Below, piece after piece: positions 10,953-22,781 of a stretch of 64,000 nucleotides of DNA. The DNA is taken from positions 1 through 64,000 of the forward strand of contig JBBHKE010002415.1 in the NCBI GenBank assembly GCA_037447655.1, given 5' to 3'. The notes beneath the pieces are model-generated. The model was not told the DNA's origin. It saw nothing but the letters and a program-made list of their open reading frames with translations, and searched no databases. This stretch comes from Zygnema cylindricum (lineage: Eukaryota > Streptophyta > Zygnematophyceae > Zygnematales > Zygnemataceae). The translations under genes were made by a program, and so were the position numbers. Numbering within the stretch: the stretch's first letter is position 1; the number at the start of each line of letters is the position of its first letter.

Positions 10953-13900
10953 ATGGCTCACATCCCTCCTCCCTGTTCACACGTGCGAGAATTTTGCGCG
11001 ACACGTGGCACGCAACGTCTCCGCTGCTTGCTGCGTGCCGCCGCACGTGTGGCTCTCCCGCCCTCCTCTCAGGAGTCAGACACGCCTCGCCCTGTTCCTC
11101 GCTGTGTCATCTGCCACGTCAGCCATGGCCGTCTCTACGCCTGTCTGGCATGTGCCGCCGTTCTCTGTTGCAAACAAAACCCTAATTCCCATTCTATGCC
11201 GACCCCTGAGCCGAATCCTAACCCTAACCCTAATACTAATTCTAACCCTCACACTAACCCTAACCCTAAACCTAACCCTAACCCTACTCCTAACCCTAAC
11301 CCTAATCCTAACCCTAATTCCGGAGTAAACCCTCTCCTCAACTCACATTCCCACTCTACCCTTCATGGCTCTAACCCTAGTTCTAGTTCCAACTCAGGAC
11401 TGCATTCCGGTGCAAACCCTAAATCACACAGAAACCCTAACCCTAACTTAAACCCCAGAGGTAACTCCAAAACCAACTCGAACCCTAATGTCAACCCTAA
11501 CTCCACCTTAGCCTCCAACCCTAACCCGCCTCCTCCCGACTTGCACCCGAACTCTAGTTCTATTTCCGAGGCAGAGTCTCCTCTGTCCTCCACCTCTCCC
11601 TCTCCCTCTTCTTTCCTCTCGCACGTGCGAAATCATGCAGAAACACATCAGGGCCATACACTCCTTGTTGACGTGTCACGTGCAGAGCTTTTTTGTGCCA
11701 CGTGTCATGATCAGGTTTACCTCCCTTTTTTTGACCGCTCCGTCCTCTCTCTCCTCCACTCCTCCACTCGTCACTCTCTCCCGCCTTCTCCCAATCCCTC
11801 AGCTCCCTCCCTGCCTTCCCAGTCATCAAAAGAGACAGAAAAAGGACAAGAATTTGTAAATACTCCAACCGCTACAGACAACTGTGTTTCTGTACGGAAA
11901 CGCAAACGCACACGTCTCACTTCCGGACAACAGTTTCCCGTCGAAGTTCCCTACCGCGTGTGGGTTTCCCCAGAGAGCAAACAAGGCGCTGTCGCCAAAC
12001 CAGGGAAGATTGGAGGAGGGGTAGGAGTAGGAGGAGGAGGAGGAGGAGGAGGAGGAGGAGGAGGAGAAGGAGTCGCCATAGCCACAGAAGATGGAGTTCC
12101 GTTAGGTCTTCGTGGAATGAATAACTTAGGAGCGACTTGTTTTATGGCGGCTGTCCTTCAGGCTCTCCTGCACACTCCTCCCTTAAGGAACGCATTTTTG
12201 GCTCAGGTTCACACGCGTGACACATGTCACGGAGTGGGAGGATCTTCTTCTCTTTGTCTGGCATGTGACATGGATGCCATGTTTAGCGCCGCTTTTTCGG
12301 GGACGAGAACTCCTCTTAGTCCTGCTCAATTTTTGTACAGGTACTTTGTTTAATTCTTTCTCACGTTTTTGTTTTTTGCGATTTGGGTTTTGTATTTTTG
12401 GTTCTCTTTTTTGTTTCACTTTTTTGATTTACATTTTTGTGTAAGGAACGGAAAAACTGAGTCACTCTCGTGCCCGTGGAAAAGTTTGGTTTTTTAAAAG
12501 TAAAAGAGGTTGGAGGATTAAATCTTTGAATCTGGTTTTTGAATCTTTTCTTTTAGTCTTGTTTTACTTTCCAGATGGATGTTTATGAATCGTGAACATT
12601 CGGTTTTTGTGTGGTATAGTTTTTTTCTGATTTTTCAAGTATCTGCTGTAGGAAAATTGACATTTTGTAGAGTTACAATTTTCTTTTTAATTGATATTTT
12701 TTTTTGCAAGTTTTAGAATTTTTTCTTTTTTGTAAAGTCGTGTTGGGACATGCATTTCAAACATCGGAAAATGGATAATCTGGGAGTGCAAGTTGAATTT
12801 TCTTGTTTCGGTCATTGCATTCTGGACCAGTGACTTTTTAACTTCTTACTTTTAAAGTCTGTCTTCTCTCTCTCTTTCCTCTTTGTCCCTTCTCTCTCTC
12901 TTTCTCCCTCTCTCTCCTCCCTCTCCCTCTCCATCCCTATATATCTCTCTTTTTCTCTTTCTTTCTGTTCTCTTGCTCTCCCTATATCAGTTGCGTGCAA
13001 CTGTGCTTTGCATTTAAATATTTCCTTCCTAGATCCTTCGGTCTATTCAAGGTGGACAATGGAATTTCATGGGGGTGTTAATGATGATTAAACTTACAAT
13101 TATGAAGACCTACAAAATTGAGAAATCGAATATTGAAAATCTGCCTTTCAAGCGCAGTAAAATTTCATGAAAATCCTTTTTTACGAGTGAATTTTCATGA
13201 GAATCGGCTTTAATTGGTGACGGTAAAATTTATTGCGAATCAGTTTTTAAAGGATTGTAAATTTTTAGAAAAATGGTTTTCTGAGGACATTCTTTTTAAA
13301 AATTGGTTTTGCAATTATTGTAAATTTTCATGAGAGTTACTTTTTTAATGACATTATAATTTTATGAAAATCTTTTTTCTGAGTACAGCAAACTGTCATG
13401 AGAATCGACTTTTTTTGAGTGACGGTGAAATTTTGTCAGATTTGGCGTTTTTCATGATGGTCAAATTCCACGAGAGTCAATTTTATGATAAGAGTTGAAT
13501 TTCATGAAAACCAATCAGCTTTTTGGTGCCAAGAGAAGGTTATTAAATTGGGTTTATTTACTTTTTTATGGCACTAAAGTCGTCTGGGAATTGGCTTTTT
13601 GAGGGTGGTAATTTTTTACGATGATGGATGGTTGTCGAAAATCGAGCATCTAATGAAAAGCTCTCGGAGAGTACTATTAATTGGTTTGATACACTTCGGG
13701 AGATAAAACAAATAAATGAACATTTATGAAGATTATGGTTAATACATAAACCGACATTTTATCATTCACCATTCAGCTTTCAGCATTACTTTTTCTACTT
13801 TACTTTTGAATCTTTTCGAATAAACTATCCGACTTAAGTTTGCAGTTAACCTATTTTAACTACTGACGTTCACAATCTCACTAAAGTTCAATCCGATAAA

Positions 13901-14635
13901 ACTATTTTATAAGATCTAAGCTGATTTTCGAAATCTCAAAATGTCAAAACTTTAAATTTTCGAAATTCCGAAATTTCGAAATTCTGAAATTCCGAAGTTC
14001 TGAAGTTTCGAAGTTTTGAAATTTTGACGTTTTGCAATTTTTCTTTTTTGTTTTTTCAAGTGGTCAATGAAGTTAAATGATAGTTAAACTACAGTTAAAC
14101 TAAAGCTAAACTATAGTCAAAGCTGAATTTAAACTATAAACTGAAGTTAAAATATAGCTAAACTGAAGTTAAACTATAGTTAAACTGAAGTTAAATTGTA
14201 GTCTACCTCCGGCAGTTGGTGGAGGCATGCGGAGAACATCGCAGGCTATGAGCAACAGGACGCCCACGAGTTCTTCATCTCCACAGTTGACGGCATCCAC
14301 GCTAATGCCGCCAGACACGAGAGAGAGAGGTGCACTCCCTTCTCTGTCCCCCTCTCTCTCCCTCTCTCTCTCTCCCTCCCTCCCTCTCCCTCTTCCACTC
14401 TCACTCTCTCTCTTGATTTTCTCTCCATTTCCCTTTCTGTGTCCTGTTGATTTCTTCCTTTCTGTCTTATCCTTTTTCCACTCCCCTGTCTCTCCTCTCT
14501 CCTTTCTCCTCTCTCAACCCCCTCTCCAAAATGTATTCCCCCTCTTCCTCTGTTGCTCTCCTTCAAGTATCGCTTCTCAGCTTCCCTTTTTCTGATAAAA
14601 TGTTCAATTCAAGTTGTGTGCTCCAGATTATTCTG

Positions 14636-14709
<74 letters not shown>

Positions 14710-16684
14710 CCCCTCTCCCTCTCCCTCTCCCTCTCTCTCTCCCCCCCTCTCTCTCTCTCTCTCTCTCCCCTTCTCTCTCTCCCCTCTCTCTCTCCCCCTC
14801 CCGCACTCTCTCCCTCTCTCTCACTCTCTTTCTCTCTCTCTCTCTCTCACTCTCTCCCCTCCCCGCCCCCCTCTCCCCTCCCCCTCTCTCTTTGTCCCCC
14901 TTTCCCTTCCCTCCTCTTGCCCTCTCCCTCCCTTTCCTCCATCCTCTACTCTCCCTTTCCCTCCCTCTTCTAGGTTTCCTTTTTTTCCTCCAAATTCTAC
15001 TGGAGGAAAATAGCTTTATGCTTTTTTTTCTGATTTTGGTATACAAATTTAGTGTACTCGTCATTGAATTAACGTGGATTTATTTTTATTCTTATTTTCC
15101 TTGATCTTTTCTTTTTTCTCCTCGGTTTTTGTTAGTGTCTTATGATTCAATCATTTGTTCTGGAGAAGCTGAAATATTGTAGTTTCAACGACCTATTCTT
15201 TTATACGTTTAATAACTGTCAGACAGTAATTTATGTCCAGAGTTGAAACTCGGAAACAAAAGTTTCATTGTGTGGATCTAAACCATAAGACGTTCCTTGA
15301 TTTAAAATATCAATAAATCAAATAGTTAATTAAATCAAATTTTTAAGTAAGTAATTAAACTCTTTAGTACGTTTTACTTGAGGGAATGCAGAGTACCTGA
15401 TGATAGAAACCTGGGTGCATTTAACGATCGAAATTGAACTGAACTCGACTCTATTGACGTTTCTGGTGATTAAACTCAAGTTTTTACGGTTAAACTAGCG
15501 TTAGAGACGGTTAAACTACAATTGCCTGCTGTGAAAACTACAGTTTGTTATGCTTAAACTAATGATAGCTACGGTTAAACTACAATTTTCTTTTGCCAAA
15601 ATGACATTTTGACTACGGCTAAACTGACGTTAGCTACGTTTTAACTACAATTTCCTATAGTGGAAACTACAATTCGTTATGGTTAATCTATGCTTCAGTT
15701 TTGCCTAAGTTTTTACTGTTAGACAGATAGTACCTTACGATTGGTCTATTTTTTTTTTTTTAATGAAATCTGCAGAAACGGTGAAGCCGAGTGCCGATGT
15801 ATTGTCCATCGAGTTTTTTCCGGACTTCTGCGATCAGATGTCACATGTACCGTTTGTGGATTTACTTCAACCACTCACGATCCTTGTGTGGATATCTCTT
15901 TAGATTTAGAAATGGCCGGTGGCGATACAAAGGGGTCTTCGGATTCGACAGGAGGTCCTCCTGCGACTTTATCGGGTTGTTTAGAAAGGTTCACTCGACA
16001 GGAAAGACTCGATACAAGTGAGAAATTCTTTTGTCAAAGATGTCAAACACGACAGGAGTCGGTGAAACAAATGTCAGTACGACGGTTACCTCTTGTCCTT
16101 TGTCTTCACATCAAAAGGTTTGAGCATTCCTCCACTCGAAAAGCTTCTCGAAAACTCGACCGACATGTTAGGTTTCCGTTTCGTCTTACATGGGTCCGTA
16201 TCTCTCCTCCACTATCGTACGTCTTCGACATGGAAACCGTATTGTGTCAGAAGATGACGAAGAGAGTCAGGACGAGGCGTTGGGAGAAGGTAGAGACGAA
16301 ATAGAAGATGACGATACAGAAAGAGCAAAAGAAAAGGAAAATTTAAAAGAGGAGGAAAGTCTAGAATTGGGTCAGTCCGTTGTTGCCTCTCATACATGTG
16401 ATTATGAATTGTTTGCAGTAGTAAGTCACGTGGGGAGGCTCGACTCGGGACATTATATTTGTTTTGTTCGTTTAGAGGGAGAATGGTTCAAATGTGACGA
16501 TGCGTGGGTGACACGTGTGGACGAAAATGCTGTACAAGCGGCACAGGGTTATTTGTTGTACTACGTTAGAAGACGTTTGGCTTATACGGGAAGTGAAGGG
16601 AAGGAGGGAGGTACAGATAGTGAAGTAAACCCTCCCGTTTTGAGGTCTCAGGAAGGGAATGGACCGACGGCATCGTCTTCTTAG
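10953..16684 (+). CDS. UBP22: USP22/UBP22-type ubiquitin carboxyl-terminal hydrolase (three exons)
   Basis: Cysteine protease that removes ubiquitin, in this family from histone H2B as the catalytic part of the SAGA deubiquitinating module in the nucleus. Exons are 10953-12340, 14216-14329 and 15776-16684, with GT-AG introns whose phases agree. The N-terminus has a zf-UBP finger (C51, C54, C64, C67, then after a long insertion H224-H235, C248, C251). The Cys box GLRGMNNLGATCFM puts the nucleophile at residue 396 (codon 12138-12140). Exon 2 supplies SWWRHAENIAGYEQQDAHEF. Exon 3 has the zinc ribbon (CTVCG and CQRCQ), LCLHIKRFEH and the His box DSGHY (His codon 16451-16453) with KCDDAW. About 803 residues if one missing base is allowed for; longer than the usual 500-560 because of the NP-rich and acidic insertions. 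The frame breaks once, near 16188. Family identity is firm; the UBP22 name rests on exon 2 and finger similarity to USP22. Confidence 0.9.
11165..11620 (+). repeat. CCCTAA telomere-like coding repeat inside the zinc finger
   Basis: Dozens of AACCCT hexamers, many in tandem (for example 11215-11315), read in frame as Asn-Pro dipeptides, grading into Ser/Asn/Pro-rich sequence (residues about 76-220). The block falls between the CC pair of the zf-UBP finger and its histidines: the flanks ACLACAAVLCC and SHVRNHAETHQGH align directly with consecutive parts of a normal finger. Confidence 0.9.
12020..12067 (+). repeat. (GGA)n coding poly-glycine
   Basis: A GGA trinucleotide run encodes about a dozen consecutive glycines between the finger and the catalytic Cys box, likely a flexible linker and prone to length change. 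Confidence 0.9.
12341..14215 (+). other. Intron 1 of the protease gene
   Basis: Donor CAG|GTACTT after codon Tyr (TAC), acceptor GGCAG|TTGG. The joined codon is AGT (Ser), giving FLYSWW as in USP22 proteins. The intron contains CT-rich runs (about 12860-12970), repeated short CATGAAAATC-like phrases (13140-13510) and GTTAAACTA-like tracts (14070-14200). No other gene is seen. Confidence 0.88.
14216..14329 (+). CDS. UBP22: Protease exon 2
   Basis: A 114-nt exon coding WWRHAENIAGYEQQDAHEF and FISTVDGIHANAARHERER. It is fixed by continuity with exon 1 (AG|T) and exon 3 (AG|A) and by the conserved QQDAHEF motif, which is part of the catalytic domain. It ends in a GAGAGAGAG run directly against the donor GT. 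Confidence 0.9.
14330..15775 (+). other. Intron 2 with large (CT)n tract
   Basis: Donor GAG|GTGCAC, acceptor TCTGCAG|AAACGG. About 650 bp (14335-14985) is nearly pure CT/CCT, including an uninterrupted CT run near 14637-14710. The long serine/leucine reading frames here are artefacts of the microsatellite. Confidence 0.9.
15776..16684 (+). CDS. UBP22: Protease exon 3, with apparent 1-bp deletion
   Basis: Starts NGEAECRCIVHRVFSGLL and carries the zinc ribbon and KRFEH motif in one frame up to about 16187. The rest (GPYLSSTIV, an acidic insertion, then YELFAVVSH, DSGHY, WFKCDDAW) is one frame over. Restoring a single base between 16187 and 16188 would bridge the two halves in the expected order (family proteins have FPL-x-LDM-x-PY here). 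There is no GT-AG pair at the switch. TAG stop at 16682-16684. Either an assembly error or a real lesion. Confidence 0.85.
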
Positions 16685-18460
16685 GCCAATGGTGGATGTT
16701 AGAAGGATTTTTCAGTAGGTTCTTTGAGAAGATATATTGTGATAGTTTTTTGAAAGTTTTTTTTTTTTCTTTTTTGTTTTTGTTTTTGTTTTGAACGTAC
16801 TTGATTTTGCACGTGACACTGTCACGTGTAGAAAATATGAAATGTTCTGGTTGTTCTTTCGAAGTCTTAAAAATCCATCTTTGTAAAAGTCGCTAGGTTG
16901 ATAAGAGGTTTTACAAGTATGGGAGGTTTATATGAGGGGTTTTTTGTTTAAGGGAGGTTCTTTACAATAGGGGAGATTTTTATGTGGACTGTTGTGCAAG
17001 CATGCGAGTTAACAAGTGTTTGAGATTTCATATGCACGAGCGGTTCTATATGTATTTGAGGTTCCATAAGTATGGAAAGTTAGTGGACATCGATGGCATA
17101 TTTAGTGTGGATGTCGATGAGTTAATTGTTTGTACGTTCAATTCAAAGCTTTATGGAACCGTTATTGTCGTGATGCTACACCGAGAGTCGCTGTCAGAGT
17201 AAAGAAATTATTCACGTGTGTTTTTTTTAGGGGTTTTCAGCGTATTTTAGGGTTTTTTAGGATTTTCTACGCAGAATGGTTACCACAAAACGAAGTCTAA
17301 TCAAAGTCGGTCACAAAATCTTTGGTCTTTGAGTTATGTTTGGCGCTCGCTGGGGTGAGTTGTGTATATTTGTACAAACAAGGTGACGAAAGCCAAAGGT
17401 ACAGGCCTTCTATATTTCTGTGCAAAATATGGAGATTTATGAAATAAAGAAAAAGTATTATCACCTCATTAATCGATAGAAAAAATTAAAGTGCATATAA
17501 TAGGCGAGATTATTAGTGTTATGTTGCAAACAAGTTTTTGTTGATGATCGTTATAGTATGTGCTATAGGGTCCAACTATTTTTTCAATTGATGAGATAAA
17601 TTGAACAACCGATAAGGCGATATAAAACTATTGTGATAGCGATATGTACTTGTAGTCTGTACGGTATTTCGATTCCAAATATTTTATACACATAGTTCAC
17701 ACCACAAAGTTCTGTGCATTTTCAATATCTAAGATACCTTCTTAGGAATTGTTTGTTAGACATTGATCATTAGTAGTAGTTTTGCGATATTGCTTTTATG
17801 GACAAAAGCGATAAAGATCGAATTCCAAAGTCCGATAGATTATGGTAATTCTAAAATTGCTATAAACAATCGTCAACTTTGACTTTTACTCAAATGTAGT
17901 TTTGATTAAAATTGTGTCTCATTTTCAATGAACACACCAAGACTATACGACCCAAACTAAATATACGGAAACCTGAATGTGCGCATTAGAATAGGAAAAC
18001 GACAAATTGTTCCGTAACCACACACGGGACCCGCATTATTACGGGTCACTGTTGTCCAATTCGTACGGATTTGGACTTTTTCCCGAAAAATAAGTCGTAT
18101 TGTTTCGGAAATTTCGTAAATTTCGCACGTTTCACACTGTACGAAAAATGGTACGGACAGTTAAACAAAAAAAGAGACGTTGCTTCATTTGCGCGCGCGT
18201 ATTTTTATCTGTCCTCCACTCCGTCTTCAGAAGGAAGCCGCCGTTAAAGACGCCATAAATTCCGCCGCTCGCCGCTAGTTCGTTGCGCTAGTCAGTTTTT
18301 TAGGGTATTGAATATTTAAAATTTTTGAAATTTGAAGGTCAAAATAAGGTACGAATTTTAAAAATTCCGAAATCGTTTGGTGCGCACTGTACGTAGTAAT
18401 CATTAGTTTAATCCGTGCGTGTTATGCGCATAGGACATCTACGTTACGGGTTCATCATGA
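16685..18460. other. Intergenic after the protease gene
   Basis: Starts with the presumed 3' UTR and T-rich sequence. No further reading frame or repeat family is recognised. The 72-codon open stretch at 16984-17202 shows no motif. Confidence 0.6.
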
Positions 18461-18462
18461 TA

Positions 18463-18677
18463 CACCTTGAATCGTTATTAGCGTAGAAGTTTTTCTAGCG
18501 TTTAGGAATAATTACCGTTATTTACGCTAACTGGGAATTTGGAAATTTTCAAAGAAATCGTTTACTGTAATTAGGAAATGGGTTTTTTTCTAAATAGTAT
18601 GCACAACTCTATTTGAGAATTTGAAAAAAAAAAGATACCTTAAATAGCGTTCATTACTCTAATAACGATTCACGGTG
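18463..18677. mobile_element. M2 inverted-repeat element, TA-flanked
   Basis: Begins TA|CACCTTGAATCGTTATTAGCG and ends AATAACGATTCACGGTG|TA. The ends are reverse complements and are shared with elements at 50845-51969, 52208-52747 and 57644-58151. No transposase. The flanking TA pairs suggest Tc1/mariner-like TA targeting. Confidence 0.7.
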
Positions 18678-18679
18678 TA

Positions 18680-19260
18680 CACCGCGAATCGTAATTAGAG
18701 TAATGAAAAAATTAGAGTAAAAAAAAAAATAAAAAAAATTAGAGGTATTTACTCTAATTTGTCTGATAACTTTTTTTCAAAAAGGAATTTTACTCTAATT
18801 TATTTGAGTACTCTATATTGTGTTATGTCGGCAATAAAAATCCGCGCTGTGATTACGAACACTAAATTATGTATAAGTAAAAAAACTGTCAGTCCGTATA
18901 TTTTGACGATAGGACTGTTGTCGCGCTGTATGTCAGTTACGTCGGGACCACCGTCGAAGGTTACATGTAGATTACGCGCAGTTACATAATTGAAAATCAA
19001 CATTTATGAACGAATGAATTACGCTTGTGTTCGAATGTAAACGACACTTTCCGTTAAGTTGTTTGATTTTCGTATAAAAAAAGTACTTTTGAACTCTAAT
19101 ACCGTCGCACTTTTGGTGGTTACATTAGAGTCAATTTACTTTAATAAGGTATCTTAACTCTAGTAAAGTTGCTTTCGGACGACGAAGTTGGAAAATGAAC
19201 ATGTATTAGAGTTAAGTTTAACTCTAAATGGGTCGTAATTTGAAGATATCTTAACGAATC
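18680..19260. mobile_element. M2-related element abutting the previous one, right end unclear
   Basis: Starts CACCGCGAATCGTAATTAGA immediately after the TA shared with the preceding element and then contains TTAGAGTAA/TTACTCTAA phrases, as does 50845-51000. I cannot find a matching right terminus; the end given is where similarity fades. Confidence 0.45.
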
Positions 19261-19839
19261 GAAGTAACACGACATATTATCGGACATCCACAATTACACG
19301 TGGCCAATTTATTAACCATAAAAACGTCATGCCTGCGAAACAACGATAATACACAAACCGTCTGTCCTTTAGGTTTCTTTTGTGAGAGAAATCCGTACAT
19401 TCAATAACCTGCATTGTTTTTCACAACTCTTTCGTACTATTTTTCGGCGATAGCATTTTCAAATTCCCGCTTCGTTTTGAGTTTTCAAAAAAGGTGAGAT
19501 TTCAACTTTGCACATTTTTTTTACACAATTTCGCAATTTTTCCGTTTAATTTCAGTTTTCAGTTGAATACTATATTTTAAGTTTCTATTCCGTTTTCAGT
19601 TTCTGATTCAGTTTTGATTTCCGTAAATCCATATAATAACCATTTTTTCCGTTTACCCTTTTTATAGCAAAGCAAAACCTATAATTTAAAACAAAAAAAA
19701 ACATTTTGTCTGCTTTGTTTCTGTTTCCTATTTTTTATACTTTTAGTTATAACCAAATTTTTAATTATAAGTGCACTTTAAATCAAAAGTGTACTTTCAA
19801 TTATAACTGTACTTTCAATTATGACGGTACTTTAAGTAT

Positions 19840-20635
19840 CTATCTATTTGTCTATCTATCTGTCTAATTATCTGTCTAATTATCTATCTTATCTGTCTAA
19901 TATAATTATTTGTCTAATCTCATTGTCTCTCTAATCTTATTATCTCTCTAATCTAATTATTGGCTAATCTAATTAACTGTCTAATCTAATCATCTCTCTA
20001 ATCTAATTATCTCTCTAATCTAAGTATTTGTTTATCTAACTATCTCCCTAATTTTAGTATCTCTCTAATCTAATTATCAGCCTAATTTAATTATCTGCTG
20101 AATCTAATTACCTGCCTAACTTAATTATCTGCCTAATCTAATTATCCGGCTAATCTAATAAACTGTCTAATCTAATCATCTCTCTAATCTAACTATTTCT
20201 CTAATCTAAGTATCTCTGTAATCTAACTATCTCCTTAATCTAGCCATCTCCCTCATTTAAGTATCTCTCTAATCTAATTATCAACCTAATTTAATTATCT
20301 GCCTAATAATTTAATTATCTGCCTAATCTAATTATCTGTCTAATCTAATTATCTGTCTAATGTCTAATTTCATCATCTGCCAAATCTAATTATCCGGCTA
20401 ATCTAATTAACTGTCTAATCTAATAATCTCTCTAATCTAACTGTCTCTCTAATCTAACTATCTCTCTAATCTAAGTATCTCTCTAAACTTATTATATGCC
20501 TAATCTAAATATGCCTAATCTAATTAACTGGCTAATCTAATTATCTCTCTAATCTAATTATATGTCTAATCTAATTATGTGGCTAATCTAACTATCTGGC
20601 TAATCTAACTATCTCTCTAATTTAATCTAATTATC
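19840..20635. repeat. CTAATCTAATTATCTGT satellite
   Basis: About 800 bp of degenerate tandem units of 16-18 bp, CTAATCTAATTATCTGT with variants such as CTCTCTAATCTAATTATC. It is the reverse complement of the ATTAGATTAG/ACAGATAATTAG array at 48555-49620. Confidence 0.9.
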
Positions 20636-21789
20636 AATATCACCTCCTTTGGCAAGGGCACGAGAATCTCTCGGAAATTCTCAAGGCGCTCAAGTCACTA
20701 CTCAAGAAAATGAGGTTACGGACGAACATTTCACGGAAGGGGTCGAATATTAAGCCCTTGCTAATGCCTAAGCATTCCCTATGTATGCCTTTTTGGTGGT
20801 TCTTGGACCGTAGAAGTGACAAAGTTTTGTAGTTTTTGTTGTTTTGGCTTGTCTTGCCTATTTTAAAAATGTAAAGAGTGGTTTTTGGAGCGTAGGAGTG
20901 ACACAGTTTTGTATTTTTTTTTGCTTTGGCAAGTTTTACCTGTTTTAAAAATGTAAGGAATGTTAGAATTTAGGAGATAGGAGTTATCATACAATTACAT
21001 AGGGGATAAAATGTCGCATAGTGTGTCTCTTGCTACAATGTAATTGTTTTGCAATTTTTTAAATTACGTCATTGTGAAGTAATTATGCCAAAACGATTTA
21101 TAACACAACCATTTTATAAAGCAAGATTTTCTTTTCGCAATACATGACTATGTGTAAGAGCGATGGTTTGTCACGCTTAATCTGTGACCGTGTGTTTGTC
21201 ATTCACCTATGGGAAACATGATGTTGTAACTGGTGAACATGTTCTTAGTTTTTACCTTTGATACAAAGGCATGTTTTTTACGTTATTGATATTAGGCAAC
21301 GAACCCGTCTCATCGCTGATCGCTGTCGCACCAGTGACATGGACTATTTCATTGTGATTTGTTTAGCGTTGACAGTTTCTCATTGCCGGTGGGATTTTCA
21401 GCGATGACATTGCCTTATAGCCGAAGGATTTTTTAGCAATGACACAACGTCCTTAGTGCTTTTTGATTAGACGACGATATTGCCTTATTGTTGATTTACA
21501 GATCAGCGGCGACACACTTACGTTGCCGGTTGATCAGTTGATTAGTCAGCTGTAACATGAATCGTAACTGGTTTATAATCCAACAATGAAAATGCCTCGT
21601 CGCTGGTGGGTCATCACCCATGACAAAAGGAAAAAGAATAATCATTCCATTGGTTTATAATCCAGCGACGAAAATGCCTCGTCGCTAGATGATCATCATC
21701 CATGACGATAGAAAAATAAAATTCAACATTACATAGGAGACGCAAACATGCACAAGACAAATTCATTTGGTAAAAAACATAAGAAAGTC
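20636..21789. other. Intergenic between satellite and retrotransposon nest
   Basis: No gene recognised. Contains many short GCGACGA/TCGTCGC and GTGACA phrases around 21290-21710 and one tandem duplication listed separately. Confidence 0.55.
21569..21715. repeat. 82-bp tandem duplication
   Basis: TGGTTTATAATCCA...AATGCCTCGTCGCT at 21569 recurs at 21651 with a few changes. The units contain CGACGA/TCGTCG near-palindromes. Confidence 0.75.
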
Positions 21790-21794
21790 ACATG

Positions 21795-22781
21795 TGTTGT
21801 AACATGAAATCTTTATTTCAGTAGATAGAGCTGTGAGAGGAGACTAAGTACGTAGAATATTTTTTGTTTATGATAGTTTTAATACTTACCTTTAATAGTG
21901 CGACAATAACAGATAGACAGTAGAAGTGTACTATACTTGCAAGGACACGCATCGACGATAGGAGATGACGCATATATTCCGGAGTGGCTACCGACACCTA
22001 CATACGCGTGTCGCAAAACGTACGGGCAGGTTGAGCGAATCAGACGGACGAAGACTAATCCGAACATCCGAGAGGAAATTATGCGCGATCAAATGTAGGA
22101 CGTCGATACGAAATTATTTGACGAAAGCGATCAAAGTGGGGACCACAATGAGTAAGTGCGCCGTACGCACTCAAGATGTTTGTAGGACGGAATCAACATT
22201 TTTTTGGATTTTGTGATTAATGCTGACTAAACACCGGCAACATTGATTGTACGGAGGTAATTTGTAAATATATGGAAAAACACATTGTTGGCATTTAGTG
22301 CATTATAATTTAATGTTTTACTGTTCATTTAGCGGCATGTAGTACTTAGGGTTTTGGAGGTACTCCTAGTGCAGTGACGTACAGGTTGTGTAGTTTGTTG
22401 TAAGTCAGGATAGAAATGCAGTACATCCACCCGATTTAGTGTGACCAACAGATACACATTGTGAGTATACAGTTTAGGACTTAAGAAATTTTGTATCATC
22501 CAGTTTTGGGATTATGACATTTTAAGAGCAGTTTTTGGGAAACTTCGAGGAGTCATATCTTATGGTTTACTAGGTCATTTGGGCTCCAATTTTGATAATT
22601 GCAAGTTTACTTTGTTGTGTATTACTTTGAGAAATTTAAGGCATATTGGCGTTTTGGGTCATATTTTGTGTAAGCTGAAAGTTGGTTGTTGAGTAGGTGC
22701 TTGATAGCTTATGTTGTTTTCCATGTCTACTTCCACTACTACTGCTGGTCCTCCTCCTGCTACGGTGGTTGTAGAACAACA
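21795..22781 (+). mobile_element. Element C 5' LTR
   Basis: Begins TGTTGTAACATGAAATC and ends TTGTAGAACAACA, then the primer-binding site. It shares its start with 26606 and its end with 47791. The gag ATG (22711 or 22723) is inside this LTR. Confidence 0.88.

Noticed and set aside
11005-11328. 107-codon Thr/Leu-rich frame over the telomere-like block
   Set aside because: Out-of-frame reading of the protease exon; only the Asn-Pro frame joins the zinc finger and Cys box.
11165-11535. Chromosome end
   Set aside because: Repeats are imperfect, in frame with a conserved gene, and unique sequence continues for tens of kb on both sides.
14447-15013. 188-codon serine/leucine/proline open frame and its 151-codon Arg/Glu-rich antisense
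   Set aside because: Both are translations of the CT microsatellite in protease intron 2.
19840-20635. CRISPR-like array
   Set aside because: Units are adjacent and degenerate without unique spacers; this is a eukaryotic satellite.
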